NCBI GenBank assembly: GCA_023376005.1
Contig: CM042152.1
Span: 80,361,669 to 80,425,668 of the forward strand
DNA length: 64,000 nt
Direction of reading: 5' to 3'
Source: Doryteuthis pealeii
Lineage: Eukaryota > Mollusca > Cephalopoda > Myopsida > Loliginidae
Each line of letters begins with the position of its first letter. Positions within the stretch are counted from its first letter, which is position 1. Below are positions 22,205 to 32,713 of this stretch, piece by piece. The position numbers and the translations under genes are program-made. Below the pieces are notes generated by a model. It had not been told where the DNA came from and ran no database searches. It saw only the letters and a program-made list of their open reading frames with translations.

Positions 22205-22435
22205 TCAGTGCTATGCCCTGTCGGTGGGGCTTAGAATAGCTGACTGTATCCCCTGTAAACGGGTAAGACGCCCCTCACCAAAGGGGTGTCCTATGCATGA
22301 CATTAAACTGCATCTAAGGCGAGGTTCCATTTCTACAGCTCTGTGGAATGTGGAGTACTCATTCATTGACATTACTTCCAGGCCCACTCTGACCCAGAGT
22401 GATAGCACCTGTTAAGTTCCCATCTATCAGTCAAA
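22205..22435 (+). mobile_element. R600 copy with internal deletion
   Basis: 5' block GGGGCTTAGAATAGCTGACT, then a jump to AGGCGAGGTTCCATTTC and ACTTCCAGGCCCACTCTGAC. Both ends are recognisable but about half the element is missing. Confidence 0.65.
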
Positions 22436-22502
22436 TGAGTGTGTTTAAAAATTATTAGTATTAGGTAGCAATATTTGATATCATATAAATAAATTATTCG
22501 TA

Positions 22503-22881
22503 CTAGTACAAAATAAAAAACACCCTCCGGGCGATGTAAAAATACATTTTTGAAACATATTGCCTGAGGGGTGGGAGTAAAAAATTCAATGTCAGCGAGT
22601 TTGACCCTAAGTAAGTAAAATCATCAAATTCATTAAAGGATTAAAAAATAAAACAATTTGAAATGTAAACTTTAAATATATATTAAAATAAAACAAACTA
22701 TATATAAATATATAATACCAGTCATGTATTTATTAAAATTTGTTTTAAAAAACAATGAGAACTGTCTAATGCTGCATGTTCAAATTTTGAGTGTATTTAT
22801 TCTATGGGGTAATGTGACGTAAGCAGTGACGTAATTTTTGTTACAGACAAAAACCGGAAGCGAATCTCCATTATTAATAGA
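22503..22881 (-). mobile_element. H1 Helitron, non-autonomous
   Basis: In minus sense it starts TCTATTAATAATGGAGATTC and ends with hairpin CGCCC-GGA-GGGTG, an AT-rich spacer and CTAG. The flanks are A before the TC and T after the CTAG, as expected for Helitron insertion between A and T. No Rep or helicase is encoded. Confidence 0.8.
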
Positions 22882-23109
22882 TTAAGAATAATTACTTAAA
22901 GCAATAATTGTTTAATATGGATTATTATTAATTAGTTAATTGAAACCAAATTAGTGTGAATAGACAAATTATTATTAAATATGTGGTTACTTAAAACCTT
23001 GAAATTGTGTATAAATTATTTGTATCAGATGGGAATACTTGATATCATATAACTCTACAAAAATCTCTTAAGAAACAACTACACAAAAATGTAAATATAA
23101 ACTTACCTA

Positions 23110-23195
23110 TGAATGCAATTCCCTAACCTTTAGACATAAAATACCCCTAGACGGGTTGACATGCCGTTAAAATCAATCAATCAATAATTCATGAG
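23110..23195 (+). mobile_element. SINE6 3' tail
   Basis: CCTAGACGGGTTGACATGCC and GTTAAAATCAATCAATCAAT, the best-preserved SINE6 tail in the window. Confidence 0.65.
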
Positions 23196-23239
23196 GAAAT
23201 CAATCGAAGAAGGATAGCAACATAAACAAAAAATGCTCC

Positions 23240-23935
23240 CTTTATCAAAAAATTCTAGAAATGATTGACAACATGGTTTCAATGATTTCTTGAAATAATC
23301 TATAAAATAACATTTCTAGAAATAACCTATAAAATGATTTCCAGAAATGATTAACAACGTGGTTTCAATGATTTCTTGAAATAATCTATAAAATAACATT
23401 TCTAGAAATAACCTATAAAATGATTTCCAGAAATGATTAACAACGTGGTTTCAATGATTTCTTGAAATAATCTATAAAATAACATTTCTAGAAATAACCT
23501 ATAAAATGATTTCCAGAAATGATTAACAACGTGGTTTCAATGATTTCTTGAAATAATCTATAAAATAACATTTCTAGAAATAACCTTTAAAATGATTTCC
23601 AGAAATGATTAACAACGTGGTTTCAATGATTTCTTGAAATAATCTATAAAATAACATTTCTAGAAATAAACTATAAAATGATCTCTAGAAATGATTGACA
23701 ACGTGATTTGAAATTATTTCTAGAAATAATCTATATAATAACATTTCTAGAAATAACCTATAAAATGATTGACAAGGTAGTTTGAAATGATTTCTTGAAA
23801 TAATTTGTAAAATAACATTTCTAGAAATAACTTATATAATAATTTCCAGAAAATATTGATGACATGATTTGAAATTATTTCTAGAAATAATCTATAAAAT
23901 ATCATTTCTAGAAATGATTGATAACGTGGGAAGTG
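23240..23935. repeat. 86-bp minisatellite, about 8 units
   Basis: The block CCAGAAATGATTAACAACG recurs at 23341, 23427, 23513 and 23599, exactly 86 bp apart, with more diverged units to either side. Each unit holds three palindromic motifs, TTCCAGAA, TTCTTGAA and TTCTAGAA, about 28 bp apart, so the array is a higher-order repeat of a ~28-bp unit. Confidence 0.95.
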
Positions 23936-24345
23936 CATTAATAAAAGATATACAACGATTAATTTAATGTCTCGTCCGATAGAAAGTGCGCGCAGTGAGA
24001 GAGGGAGACTTTAATGAAGACCGAGAGTGCACAGTACAATAACTAATTGATCTGTGAGACATACTCGTTAATATTGAGTGCTTTAAGTTAATTTCGTATC
24101 GTGTGTGAAAGTGAATTGTAGTTGTAAACTTTAGTTAGATTTACGGGTGACAGCGAAAACCTTAGAAGGAAGAGTAAAAGGTGAACCAACTCAACCCAGG
24201 TTGTTGACTTTGCTGTGAAGACAAAGAAGAAAAGAAAGAAGAAAAAGAAAGGTTTGAAAGTTTGTAGGCGGTCAAATTCCACGACATGAGAAAAGAAGGT
24301 CAAAGGTCAATTGGTTAACTGAAGTGATACTAAACACGCTGGATA

Positions 24346-24634
24346 CAAACTTGACTTTTACAGACAATAGCTTTCTTAATTATAATCGAATAATTAACTT
24401 TAATCGCCATCAGGTCAAAGAACTTTCAAAGTTAATTGACCTGAAAAAATATAAAAAGTTTTTAAATAAAATAACTTGTGCATTATATCTTTTATTCATT
24501 AATATATCAACACTGAAAATTTCAGTAAATTCGGTTAATTCCCTGATTTTTTTTTGTTTTTTTTTCGGCAATGTAACATTTAGGTCCGTTAAGTTCGATT
24601 TAACCCAAACTTGACTTTTACAGACAATAGCTTT
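24346..24634. repeat. 29-bp exact direct repeat flanking ~230 bp
   Basis: The block from CAAACTTGACTT to CAATAGCTTT occurs at 24346-24374 and 24606-24634. The DNA between is related to the 1.1 kb fold-back family (CACTGAAAATTTCAGTAAAT, CCCTGATTTTT). Confidence 0.8.
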
Positions 24635-24824
24635 GTTGGAGTTGTTGTTGTTATTTAGCTGTTTTTGTGGGGGGGGGTGTTTTTGTTTTGTTTTTGTTTT
24701 TTCTGGGGAGAGGCTGTAAATAAAGAAATTATATTATATATTAGATTAAATTACCACGACCAGAAAACTCAGCAAACACCGTGTGTGGAACCCTGGACAT
24801 CTGTTTCGACCTTTTTTTATTGAT

Positions 24825-25020
24825 TGATTGATTAATTGATTGATTGATTTTAACGGCATGTCAACACGTCTAGGGTTATTTTATGCCTACACCTTAAGGA
24901 ATCCCGTTCATTGTATATTTAGAGAATGCGCTGACTGTATCGCTACAGGGGGATAAGAACCAGGTCTAACGTTACCCTTTGGGTGAACTAAACGGTCGCC
25001 TGGGCACCAACATTAGGGGG
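24825..25020 (-). mobile_element. SINE6 tail followed by R600-like sequence
   Basis: (TTGA)n, then TTTTAACGGCATGTCAACAC and GTCTAGGGTTATTTTATGCC, the SINE6 tail in complement. TGACTGTATCGCTACAGGGG resembles the R600 5' block. Confidence 0.5.
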
Positions 25021-25464
25021 CGTTACAAATTCCGGCAAACTTGGATAAAATCAAAATGGAAATAAAACTGACACTGTTTCATTAACATTTACGACAAAAT
25101 TTATTGATTTAAAGAAATAAAAATAATTGGTTGTTTGTATGGATGAAGTAATAAAGCCACAAGATGAAAATTATATTATCAATGGTATTTCGAAACTGTA
25201 GTAATCGGTTACTGTATCTACATTAGATTAACAAAACTTTCAAGAGGGCGCCCTTCTAAAGACTTGCCTAGGGCGCCCGATCATCTTGCACCAGTTCTGA
25301 CGTTGTTGCCTTTAATTATTAAGCTTTGCTTAGGCTGACACACAAGCCTCGGGTTGTGTAACGTTTCTCCTATCTGGGGGCATTACACTTAATAACGATG
25401 TATCAGACTACATACTTATTGATCCAACATTGAGAGAAAAAGGACATATTACAAAAACGGTAGA

Positions 25465-26046
25465 AATGCAGAATAGCGCGCAAGTGATAAAAGCATTAGA
25501 TTACGTATAAAAAGCATTGAATTTCAGTACAGTTACGGAAATTCCCGAAAGTCTCAAAATACGCTGAAACATTTTTTTTAAAGAGAACGCCAAAACGATT
25601 TAACAAATTTTCATCTATCTAATAATAATGGAGATTCGCTTCCGGTTTTTGTCTGTAACAAAAATTACGTCACTGTTTAAATCAAATTACCCAAAATCGT
25701 CATAACATAGAATAAATACACTCAAAATTTGAACATGCAACATTAGACAGTCCTCATTGTTTTTTAAAACAAATTTTAATAAATACATGACTGGTATTAT
25801 ATATCTATATATAGTTTGTTTTATTTAAATACACATTTAAAGTTTACATTTCAAATGGTTTTATTTTTTAATCCTTTAATGAATTTGATGATTTTACTTA
25901 CTTAGGTTACAAACTCGCTGACATGGAAATTTTTACTCCCACCCCTCAGGCAATATGTTTCAAACATCTATTTTTACACCGCCCGGGGGGGGTTATTTTG
26001 TACTAGTGCTACTAATGCTCTTATCACATGCGCGCTATTCTGCATT
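25465..26046. mobile_element. MITE split by a Helitron
   Basis: The left end AATGCAGAATAGCGCGCAAG and right end ATGCGCGCTATTCTGCATT are inverted repeats of the same family as 51819-52060. The H1 Helitron at 25618-26006 interrupts the interior. No coding capacity. Confidence 0.8.
25618..26006 (+). mobile_element. H1 Helitron, non-autonomous
   Basis: It runs from TCTAATAATAATGGAGATTC to GTACTAG, with A immediately before and T immediately after. The 3' hairpin region is CGCCCGGGGGGGG, slightly decayed. Length 389 bp. Confidence 0.85.
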
Positions 26047-26492
26047 AGTACAACAAAAACAAAACTGACCAATCAAGATTTTTTTTTTAAATGTCAGTCA
26101 CCAACTCGACGGATGTCCAGACTTCTGCACTCACCACTAAACCCCCAATTTCAGGGTTTAGTGGTGGGTGCGATAAATGTCTATTTTGCTTTCTGGTCAG
26201 CTTATAAACTTATAAACTCACTAGCCAGCTACTAAACTTTCACCATCCCTCCGGTTGGCGGACCAGCTGGGCTTAATGATTGTTGTCATGGAGATACATC
26301 CGGGTTCGTTGTTTGTTTGTGAACTGTTGTTACGGAGACAGGATGCGATATTTGCAGTTCACCTGCCTTTCATCAATTTCTGAATGGTTGGCTAATTTGG
26401 GAGCGGATTTTTGTTTTGTAAGTCACGTGAGTCCACTGTAGCCTTCTTGGGTTTTATCACGTACGTGTATGCATATGAGAGATTGGAATTAG

Positions 26493-26509
26493 TGATAGAT
26501 AGATAGATG

Positions 26510-26576
<67 letters not shown>

Positions 26577-26578
26577 TT

Positions 26579-26609
<31 letters not shown>

Positions 26610-26649
26610 GTGAATAAATTGAGATAGATAGATAGATGTAAACAAATTG

Positions 26650-26685
<36 letters not shown>

Positions 26686-26737
26686 GTGAACAAACCGAGA
26701 TCGATAGATAGATAGATAGATAGATATGAACAAATTG

Positions 26738-26778
<41 letters not shown>

Positions 26779-26870
26779 TGAACAAACTGAGATAGATAGA
26801 TAGATAGATAGATATGAACTGAGATATATATATAGATAGATATGAACAAACTGATATATATATATATACA
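26493..26870. repeat. (GATA)n array with interspersed spacers
   Basis: Long (GATA)n blocks separated by GAACAAACTGAGA-type spacers. Minus-strand frames of up to about 195 codons here are translations of TATC repeats and are not genes. Confidence 0.95.
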
Positions 26871-26884
26871 TAGATATGAACAAA

Positions 26885-26887
<3 letters not shown>

Positions 26888-26940
<53 letters not shown>
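26888..26940. repeat. (TA)n microsatellite
   Basis: Pure TA abutting the 3' end of SINE1. Confidence 0.95.
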
Positions 26941-26942
<2 letters not shown>

Positions 26943-27217
26943 AACCCCTCTGCATGAGCAGGATGCGACACAAGGTCAATTTCTTAAGCGGAGTTTAACA
27001 GGTTTGAATTCAGAGTTTTCCTTCTCCTAGACCGGTTGCCTAACCAAGGTTAAAGAGCCCAGTTTGCCCTACTATTTACTCATAGCTGGAGGGAGAGTAG
27101 GATTCATACCTTTCCCAAGGGTATTAGCGCTAAGTGAAATGCAATTACCACGTCCAGGATTTGAACTCGGGGTGACGAGTCCATTTCTCATGACTTTAAC
27201 CATTACACCATGCGCTT

Positions 27218-27219
<2 letters not shown>
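26941..27219 (-). mobile_element. SINE1, full length
   Basis: A good reference copy. In minus sense it opens AGGAAGCGCATGGTGTAATG (A-box region), followed by CGAGTTCAAATCCTGGACG (B box), the body, the conserved TTAAGAAATTGACC block and a (TA)n tail. Confidence 0.9.
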
Positions 27220-27295
<76 letters not shown>

Positions 27296-27387
27296 AGAGA
27301 GAGGAGAAATAGATAGATAGATAGATATGAACAAATTAACATAGATAGATAGATATATAGATAGATATGAACAAACTGATATATGTA

Positions 27388-27438
<51 letters not shown>

Positions 27439-27445
27439 TATATAT

Positions 27446-27488
<43 letters not shown>

Positions 27489-27506
27489 GATAGATTGAAC
27501 AAACTG

Positions 27507-27538
<32 letters not shown>

Positions 27539-27540
27539 GT
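27220..27540. repeat. (TA)n, (GA)n and (GATA)n compound repeats
   Basis: Alternating microsatellite blocks, directly readable. The long frames here are repeat translations. Confidence 0.95.
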
Positions 27541-27682
27541 TACTAAAACTATCAGTACTAACCTGTAGTACAATAGGTTTTAAGATAGTCACCTATGTTC
27601 ATAAAATAAAATCTTTTATCTATTTCTTCCCGAAATACATTTCACTTTGAAAATTTAAAATCACAAAAATCTTCAACCCACA

Positions 27683-27836
27683 GAGTCACTTCTCAAGGCA
27701 TAGGAGAAAGAACTACACAATGCCATCAAACCCTGACCAGACTTTTAACTGCATCCGCTGCGACCGTGCCTGTATGTCCCGCATAGGCCTTATCAGCCAC
27801 AAACATGCCTGCAGTCAACGTGGACCACTCCCTTAA
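27683..27836 (+). pseudogene. LINE C-terminal CCHC finger tail
   Basis: The frame through 27720 reads TFNCIRCDRACMSRIGLISH and then KHAC before a stop at about 27836. Cys, Cys, His and Cys are correctly spaced, and the pattern matches the terminal finger of craniofacial-development-protein-2-like endonuclease/reverse-transcriptase elements. The rest of the LINE is absent. Confidence 0.75.
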
Positions 27837-27899
27837 TCTTCCTTTAAGAAACCAAGCCATAATACGCATGTAGATGGGATTTTTTGTTAAACTCTTGAA

Positions 27900-28095
27900 T
27901 CTTAGAAAAAAAATTTAAAAATAAAAAATTATTTGCATTTTCTCTTTCTCTACGACTTGGGGGTCAATTAAGTAGGCTTACGAAACCTTAACTTCAAAAT
28001 AAATTTAACATTATCATTATCACAATCATGACTCGCTAACAGTACGGATTCCCATGATCCCTCTCTCTGTGTTTTGTCATCTTTTTAAATGTACT

Positions 28096-28096
<1 letters not shown>
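27900..28096. other. AT-rich; possible LINE 3' end near 28010-28075
   Basis: (ATT)n and GACTCGCTAACAGTACGGAT resemble the (CAT)n-GTCGTGC...GCACGG 3' end at 36480. The similarity is short. Confidence 0.35.

Positions 28097-28160
<64 letters not shown>
28097..28160. repeat. (CT)n microsatellite
   Basis: Uninterrupted CT. Confidence 0.95.
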
Positions 28161-28162
<2 letters not shown>

Positions 28163-28440
28163 GGCATTTGCGTGTAGACCGGAAATTGGTGGACATTTGC
28201 TTGTGGACCGGAGACTGGTGGGCACTTGCATGTGGAGCAGAGACTGGCGGGCATTTGCGTGTGGACCGGATACCGGCGGGCATTTACGCGTGAACCAGAG
28301 ACCGGTGGACATTTGCTTGTGAACCGGAAACTGGCAGACATTTGCGTGTGGAGTGGGGACCGGCGAGCATTTGCGTGTGGTCCGGAGACCGGTGGACATT
28401 TACGTGTGGAGCAGAGACCGGCGGGCATTTGCGGGATCAT
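28161..28440. repeat. 29-bp minisatellite, about 9-10 units
   Basis: Units of GCATTTGCGTGTGGACCGG plus a ten-base remainder start at 28165, 28194, 28223 and 28252 and continue at 29 bp. It is GC-rich against its surroundings. Because 29 is not a multiple of 3, three units give a 29-residue peptide repeat in every open frame. Confidence 0.95.
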
Positions 28441-28859
28441 CGTAACAATTTCCAAATCTGTCCAAAAAGTTTCCACACAAATCAACATTTGTTGAACTAT
28501 GATAAAATTCTCATTACGTTTGTATGTAACAAACAAAAACAAAAAAAATTAAAAAATGCTCCAATGAATCAGAAGACAATCCAATCTGCGACTGAATGAT
28601 AATTTTGTGGTGTCTGTAATTACACTGAACCTCATTTTTAATCGTCTAAATTTAGAAGTATAGGCATTGTCATGGACTGCAGTTACAACAAGACAACAAC
28701 AGGTTCATGAGTCGCTTGGTATATATATATATATATACCCGGTGGGTTGAGCAATGTGGAGGGTATTTCGTTGACAATCGCAAACTAAGCTTAAATGCAA
28801 CGCACAAACGGATGGAGCACTCCTACTTGGCGGCCTTTATATATATACAGATATATGTA

Positions 28860-28982
28860 TTTATCAGTTAAAATCATCCCTCCAGTCTGTAGGTGCGAGT
28901 GCTTTGAAGCCTGACTGATGATAAATAGGTCGGGTTTCCGTTCCGGCTGGAGGTAGCCTGCAAATGTTTAGTGCCTGTGGAT

Positions 28983-29027
<45 letters not shown>
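28860..29027 (+). mobile_element. SINE4-like fragment with (TA)n tail
   Basis: Ends GTGCCTGTGGATGAC plus (TA)n, like SINE4 at 936-1117. GGGTTTCCGTTCCGG may be a decayed B box and GACTGATGA a hammerhead core remnant, but GAAA and stem I are not preserved. Confidence 0.35.
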
Positions 29028-29030
<3 letters not shown>

Positions 29031-29160
29031 CTCTGCCAAGGTCGATGTATTTTTCAATCTTTTTCATTTTCATCCTGTGTTTCACCAGTTGACAAGTTCT
29101 TTAACTTGTTAACCAATATTAGGTCTGATCTGGTCTTCTGTCTGGGATAAGATGATCGAT
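29028..29160 (-). pseudogene. L5 LINE fragment, second copy
   Basis: Parallel to 29423-29580: same CACCAGTTGACAAGTTCTTT and CTGGGATAAGATGATC blocks. Minus-strand residues KKIEKYIDLGREL match KMDKYLDLAREL in the next copy. Confidence 0.65.
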
Positions 29161-29164
29161 TTAA

Positions 29165-29950
29165 TATTATTGTTCACTCCTTTTGAGTTTTCACATCAGC
29201 ATTAGCTGGTGGTTTTTCACTGGAGTCTGACTGACAACAAGTCTCCTCAGTTCTCCAGGACTCTTCTGAGTATTCTGGTAGATTGCAGCAGTGCAGTATT
29301 CTGGATGGTCTCGATTCTCCCTCTGATTCCCAGATTTTCCAAACTTTTTTCCAATCTTTTTGGGCCGTTCCAAGTGCACCAACTACAATTGGTATAACTT
29401 TGACTTTCATACTCCATAACTTTTTCAGTTCTCTGGCAAGGTCCAGGTATTTGTCCATTTTTTCATTTTCCTTCAGCTTCACCCTGGAACTGCAAAATCC
29501 ACCAGTTGACAAGTTCTTTCTTTTTTGTTAATCAACACTAGGTCTGGTCTTCTTGCTGGGATAAGGTGATCTGTTTTTATCTCAAAGTCCCAGAGAATTT
29601 TATGCGTTTCGTTCTCAAGAACAGATTCTGGTTTATGCATATACCATTTTGTTGTATGGTCAAAATTTAATTTTTTGCATAATTCCCAGTGGATCACCTT
29701 TCCAACACAGTTGTGTCCAGTTTTGCAACTCCCGTTGTGCTAGTTTGCTACATTCGCATAACACATCTCGGGTCTTATCAATTTTTGCTTTGATATAATT
29801 TGTCCTCATGACATTATTCTGTGCAGCAATTATTAGTGATTCGGTTTCTCTTTTGAGCTTTCCTTTTCTTAACAATGTCCAGGTTTTTTTCATGTGCAAC
29901 CTCTCCGATTTGTCGTTTGAAGTGTCTATATAATTGTTTTTCTTCTCATT
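29165..29950 (-). pseudogene. L5 LINE: C-terminal domain after the reverse transcriptase
   Basis: Minus-strand frames, in order: KRETESLIIAAQNNVMRTNY (29660-29899), then HKILWDFEIKTDHLIPARRP and DLVLINKKERTCQLVDFAVP (29479-29697), then DKYLDLARELKKLWSMKVKV and IPIVVGALGT (29174-29512). This is the restriction-like endonuclease region typical of R2-like or related LINEs, with the PD...D/E-type DLV...DFAVP motif. Frameshifts separate the three frames and the reverse transcriptase is missing, so it is a dead 5'-truncated copy. Confidence 0.8.
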
Positions 29951-29998
29951 TTTGTTTTCTAGTTTTTGTTGTTTTTCTGTTTGTCCATTATTATTATT

Positions 29999-30245
29999 AT
30001 TATTATTATTATTGACTGAACTCTGAATGACAGCAAGTCTACTCTTGTCTCCATGTCTCTTCTAAATATTCTAGTTGATTTTGATAGTAATCAAGTCTTG
30101 ATGGTCTGGTTTTCTGGCAGGGATAAGGTGATCCGTCTATTATTATCATTATTCACTGAGATCTGAATGACCTCACATCTCCAAGTATTCAAGCTGATTT
30201 TAACGGTAGTGTAGTCTCAATGGTCTTCATTCTTCCTAGGATCAA
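29999..30245 (-). mobile_element. Two more truncated L5 3' ends
   Basis: (TTA)n followed by GAACTCTGAATGACAGCAAG and, at 30150, CACTGAGATCTGAATGACCT. Both match the L5 3' end and each runs into the GGGATAAGGTGATC block or breaks. Together with the two larger copies, this makes a cluster of L5 insertions or internally deleted copies in one orientation. Confidence 0.6.
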
Positions 30246-30262
30246 CAGTTTCCCTATATGAT

Positions 30263-30267
<5 letters not shown>

Positions 30268-30316
<49 letters not shown>
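30268..30316. repeat. (CA)n microsatellite
   Basis: Pure CA. Confidence 0.95.
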
Positions 30317-30318
<2 letters not shown>

Positions 30319-30319
<1 letters not shown>

Positions 30320-30362
30320 GCTCACAGAGCGTTCGGCTATACAACTCAGCGTATGAGTAGCA
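30319..30362 (+). mobile_element. SINE3 fragment with internal deletion
   Basis: AGCTCACAGAGCGTTCGGCT joined to ACTCAGCGTATGAGTAGCAC, two parts of the tRNA-Lys-like SINE3 brought together. Confidence 0.55.
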
Positions 30363-30376
30363 CAGGGACATGCTAA

Positions 30377-30379
<3 letters not shown>

Positions 30380-30461
<82 letters not shown>
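30380..30461. repeat. (TA)n/(TG)n microsatellite
   Basis: TA then TG. Confidence 0.95.
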
Positions 30462-30465
<4 letters not shown>

Positions 30466-30594
30466 GATGAAAATGGAATGACCTATATATCTAACTAATG
30501 TAAATAACCACAGTGAAATGTTGAACAAAATTAATGTATTTACAATTAAAGGCCGTTGGGAAAGAAGCATGAGAAAAATAAATGTTTTGCTGAT

Positions 30595-30598
<4 letters not shown>

Positions 30599-30637
<39 letters not shown>
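30599..30637. repeat. (TA)n microsatellite
   Basis: Pure TA. Confidence 0.95.
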
Positions 30638-30639
<2 letters not shown>

Positions 30640-30692
30640 TTCTATATTTATAAGTAAACAGTGCTCAATACCATGGATAGAGCATTTATATC

Positions 30693-30854
30693 TAAGTCAA
30701 GATAGCGTGGACATGGAATGACCGGCGCCTGGTATTTAATAGATTCGCGCCTATTCGATTTTCAAGCCAAGGTCACTTGGTCTGAAGATCGCATAGACGT
30801 GAACCTGTCAGTTACCAGGCGCCATTGACTCCATATCCACGCTACCTTAACTTA
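30693..30854. mobile_element. 162-bp MITE with ~40-bp inverted ends
   Basis: Left TAAGTCAAGATAGCGTGG, right CCACGCTACCTTAACTTA. The inverted match continues to GGCGCCTGGTA on both sides with one small indel. No frame. Possible short AT target duplication (TATAT). Confidence 0.8.
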
Positions 30855-30941
30855 TATATTTTTAGGGGGGGGTGAGCTGATAGCAGAAGTGTGTTACAGA
30901 TTCTCCGAGCACTCCTCAGTTTTTTGTTGTTGTTGTTGTTG

Positions 30942-31142
30942 TTATTCCCTTCTCTTAGACCGGCTGTCTTACTAAGACTAATATCCCATTGTTCTTACCC
31001 ACAGCTGGGGGGAGAGAAGAGATGGATTCATGTTATTCCCATTAACGAGAAGTGAAACACAAACAACCTCGACCAGGATTTGAACTTGGCTCGTCAAGTC
31101 CATTTCTTTACAACAGCAACCGTTACGCCACATGCGCTTCAC
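30942..31142 (-). mobile_element. SINE1 copy, 3' truncated
   Basis: The head is at the right (GCATGTGGCGTAACGGTTGC in minus sense) with B-box complement AGGATTTGAACTTGG. The 3' part is replaced by (GTT)n. Confidence 0.7.
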
Positions 31143-31144
31143 CT

Positions 31145-31400
31145 ATATATCTATCTATCTATCTCGCTAGCTTGTTAGCTGTGTGTGAGAATGTGTATTT
31201 GCACGTGCATGTATATGCTTGCGTATCTGTGTGGATACGCACTCAGGTGTGTGCACGTGTGTACGCGTACGCGTTTGCATGAACGCGCACGCGTGTGCGT
31301 GTGTGCGTCCGTGCGCCTGTGTGTTGTGTGTGTGTGCGTGTGTATGTGTGTGTTGCTTTTTGTTTGTTTTTGTGTTGTTGTTGGTGTTGTTTTTTCGTTT
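31145..31400. repeat. (TATC)n and diverged GT-rich tract
   Basis: A TATC run, then GTGTGCGTGT-like sequence. Open frames on both strands are low-complexity. Confidence 0.85.
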
Positions 31401-32110
31401 AAGAGAAGACAATCACTTTCTAATCTTTTAAATAAACTTCAGATTTTACCAGCATTGAAATTTCTCATCTTCCACGTTTTGTCGCGGTGAGAGAGTAATG
31501 ACCTTAAATCATTCACAAACCAAATGATTCGAAACCTTCAAATATCCTGATGACGCTAATGAATTGAAAATGCACAAGACGCCATTTTTTTTATCCAGCA
31601 AATACATCCTAGAAGCGCATGCGCGGTGTCGCTGTTTAATAAATGATGTAATATGACGTCATTATGACAGCATCCGCATCATAATTCAAACATTAAAGAT
31701 TAAAATAATAGATAATTTCGGATTTGATTATTCCACAAGTTATTCAAACGAGTATCCTTGTCTTTGTTGTTTTTATCACAAACTTTTTTCGTCATAAAGA
31801 TTTTCCATTCTTTGCCAGGTGAATGTTTCATCTTGTAATACTTACACATTTCCCAGTTCTCTATTTACAACAATAGGAATATAATTTTACAATTCACAAT
31901 CCAGAGTACCGATGTCTCGTAGCTATTCTCGGAACAGACGAGAATAAATGACCAACATACGAGGGTATCCCAAAGGTAAGGTCTCCAAAATATTTAGAAA
32001 TCACAGAAACGTTATTGTTTATTGTCAATGATATTTACATCATTTTAAGATTTGGACGTCTACTTATTTTTCTACATAATCGCCATTTCAGTTGGTGCAA
32101 TTTTGTAGGC
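31400..32110. other. No gene recognised
   Basis: Unique-looking AT-rich sequence without supported features. Confidence 0.4.
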
Positions 32111-32111
32111 G

Positions 32112-32690
32112 CTGTTTAGTTTGTTTTGGTTTGTTTTGTTTTACGGCATATCAACCTCAGTGGGTCATTTAATGCCGACAAAGTTGTGAAATAAATTCAT
32201 TCTTAATGCATAATACAATTTTGTTTATCAACTCATGTTCTTCTATTTAACCCATAGATTGGACCCTAACAGGTACTACCACTCCGGGTTAGAGTGGACT
32301 TAGGAGCAATGGTGATAAAGGGGTGCTCCACATTCCCCAAACCTCCAAAACTGGAACCTCACCATCAGATAGAGTTTAACGTCATTCCCAGGACATGTAG
32401 ACCCTCAGTCACCGCCTTCTAACACCCATAGGATAAAAAGGGTTGGGGTTGCCATAAGGCAATAGGGTTGTGGCAATCATATAGGTGCTAGGGCTTGACA
32501 TGACCAGCCGATTGGTGGAGGCTAAAGTGGAGTATTGCAAGTCATGGACTGCTCATCCACCTGGGTTCTATCCTTAAGCATCACGGGTCGCCACCCACAG
32601 CTAATAGGTGGCCCCATTGAGGGAGTCTTGTCCCTCTACAGAGGTGCAGTCGGTACATTCTAACGCCCCAGCCGACAGTTTTGTGGCAGT
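32112..32690 (-). mobile_element. R600, near full length
   Basis: Tail hairpin complement at 32141 (ACGGCATATCAACC...GGTCATTTAATGCCG), body, and 5' end near TTCTAACGCCCCAGCCGACA. With 9290-9870 it defines the family. Confidence 0.85.
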
Positions 32691-32713
32691 TTTTGTAAGC
32701 CCAACTCATAAGC

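Noticed and set aside
23240..23935. CRISPR array
   Set aside because: The repeats are directly tandem with no unique spacers, units are 86 bp, and the context is eukaryotic. It is a minisatellite.
26392..26979. Long minus-strand open frames (up to about 195 codons)
   Set aside because: They translate TATC/TA repeats into Ser-Ile-Tyr-Leu runs in all three frames. There is no unique sequence of coding character.
28036..28542. 168-codon minus-strand frame with 29-residue repeats
   Set aside because: Arises from a 29-bp minisatellite plus a (CT)n tract and is open in several frames at once, so not evidence of a gene.
28905..28985. Hammerhead (GACTGATGA in the SINE4-like fragment)
   Set aside because: GAAA is replaced by GCAAA and no convincing stem I or II can be drawn.
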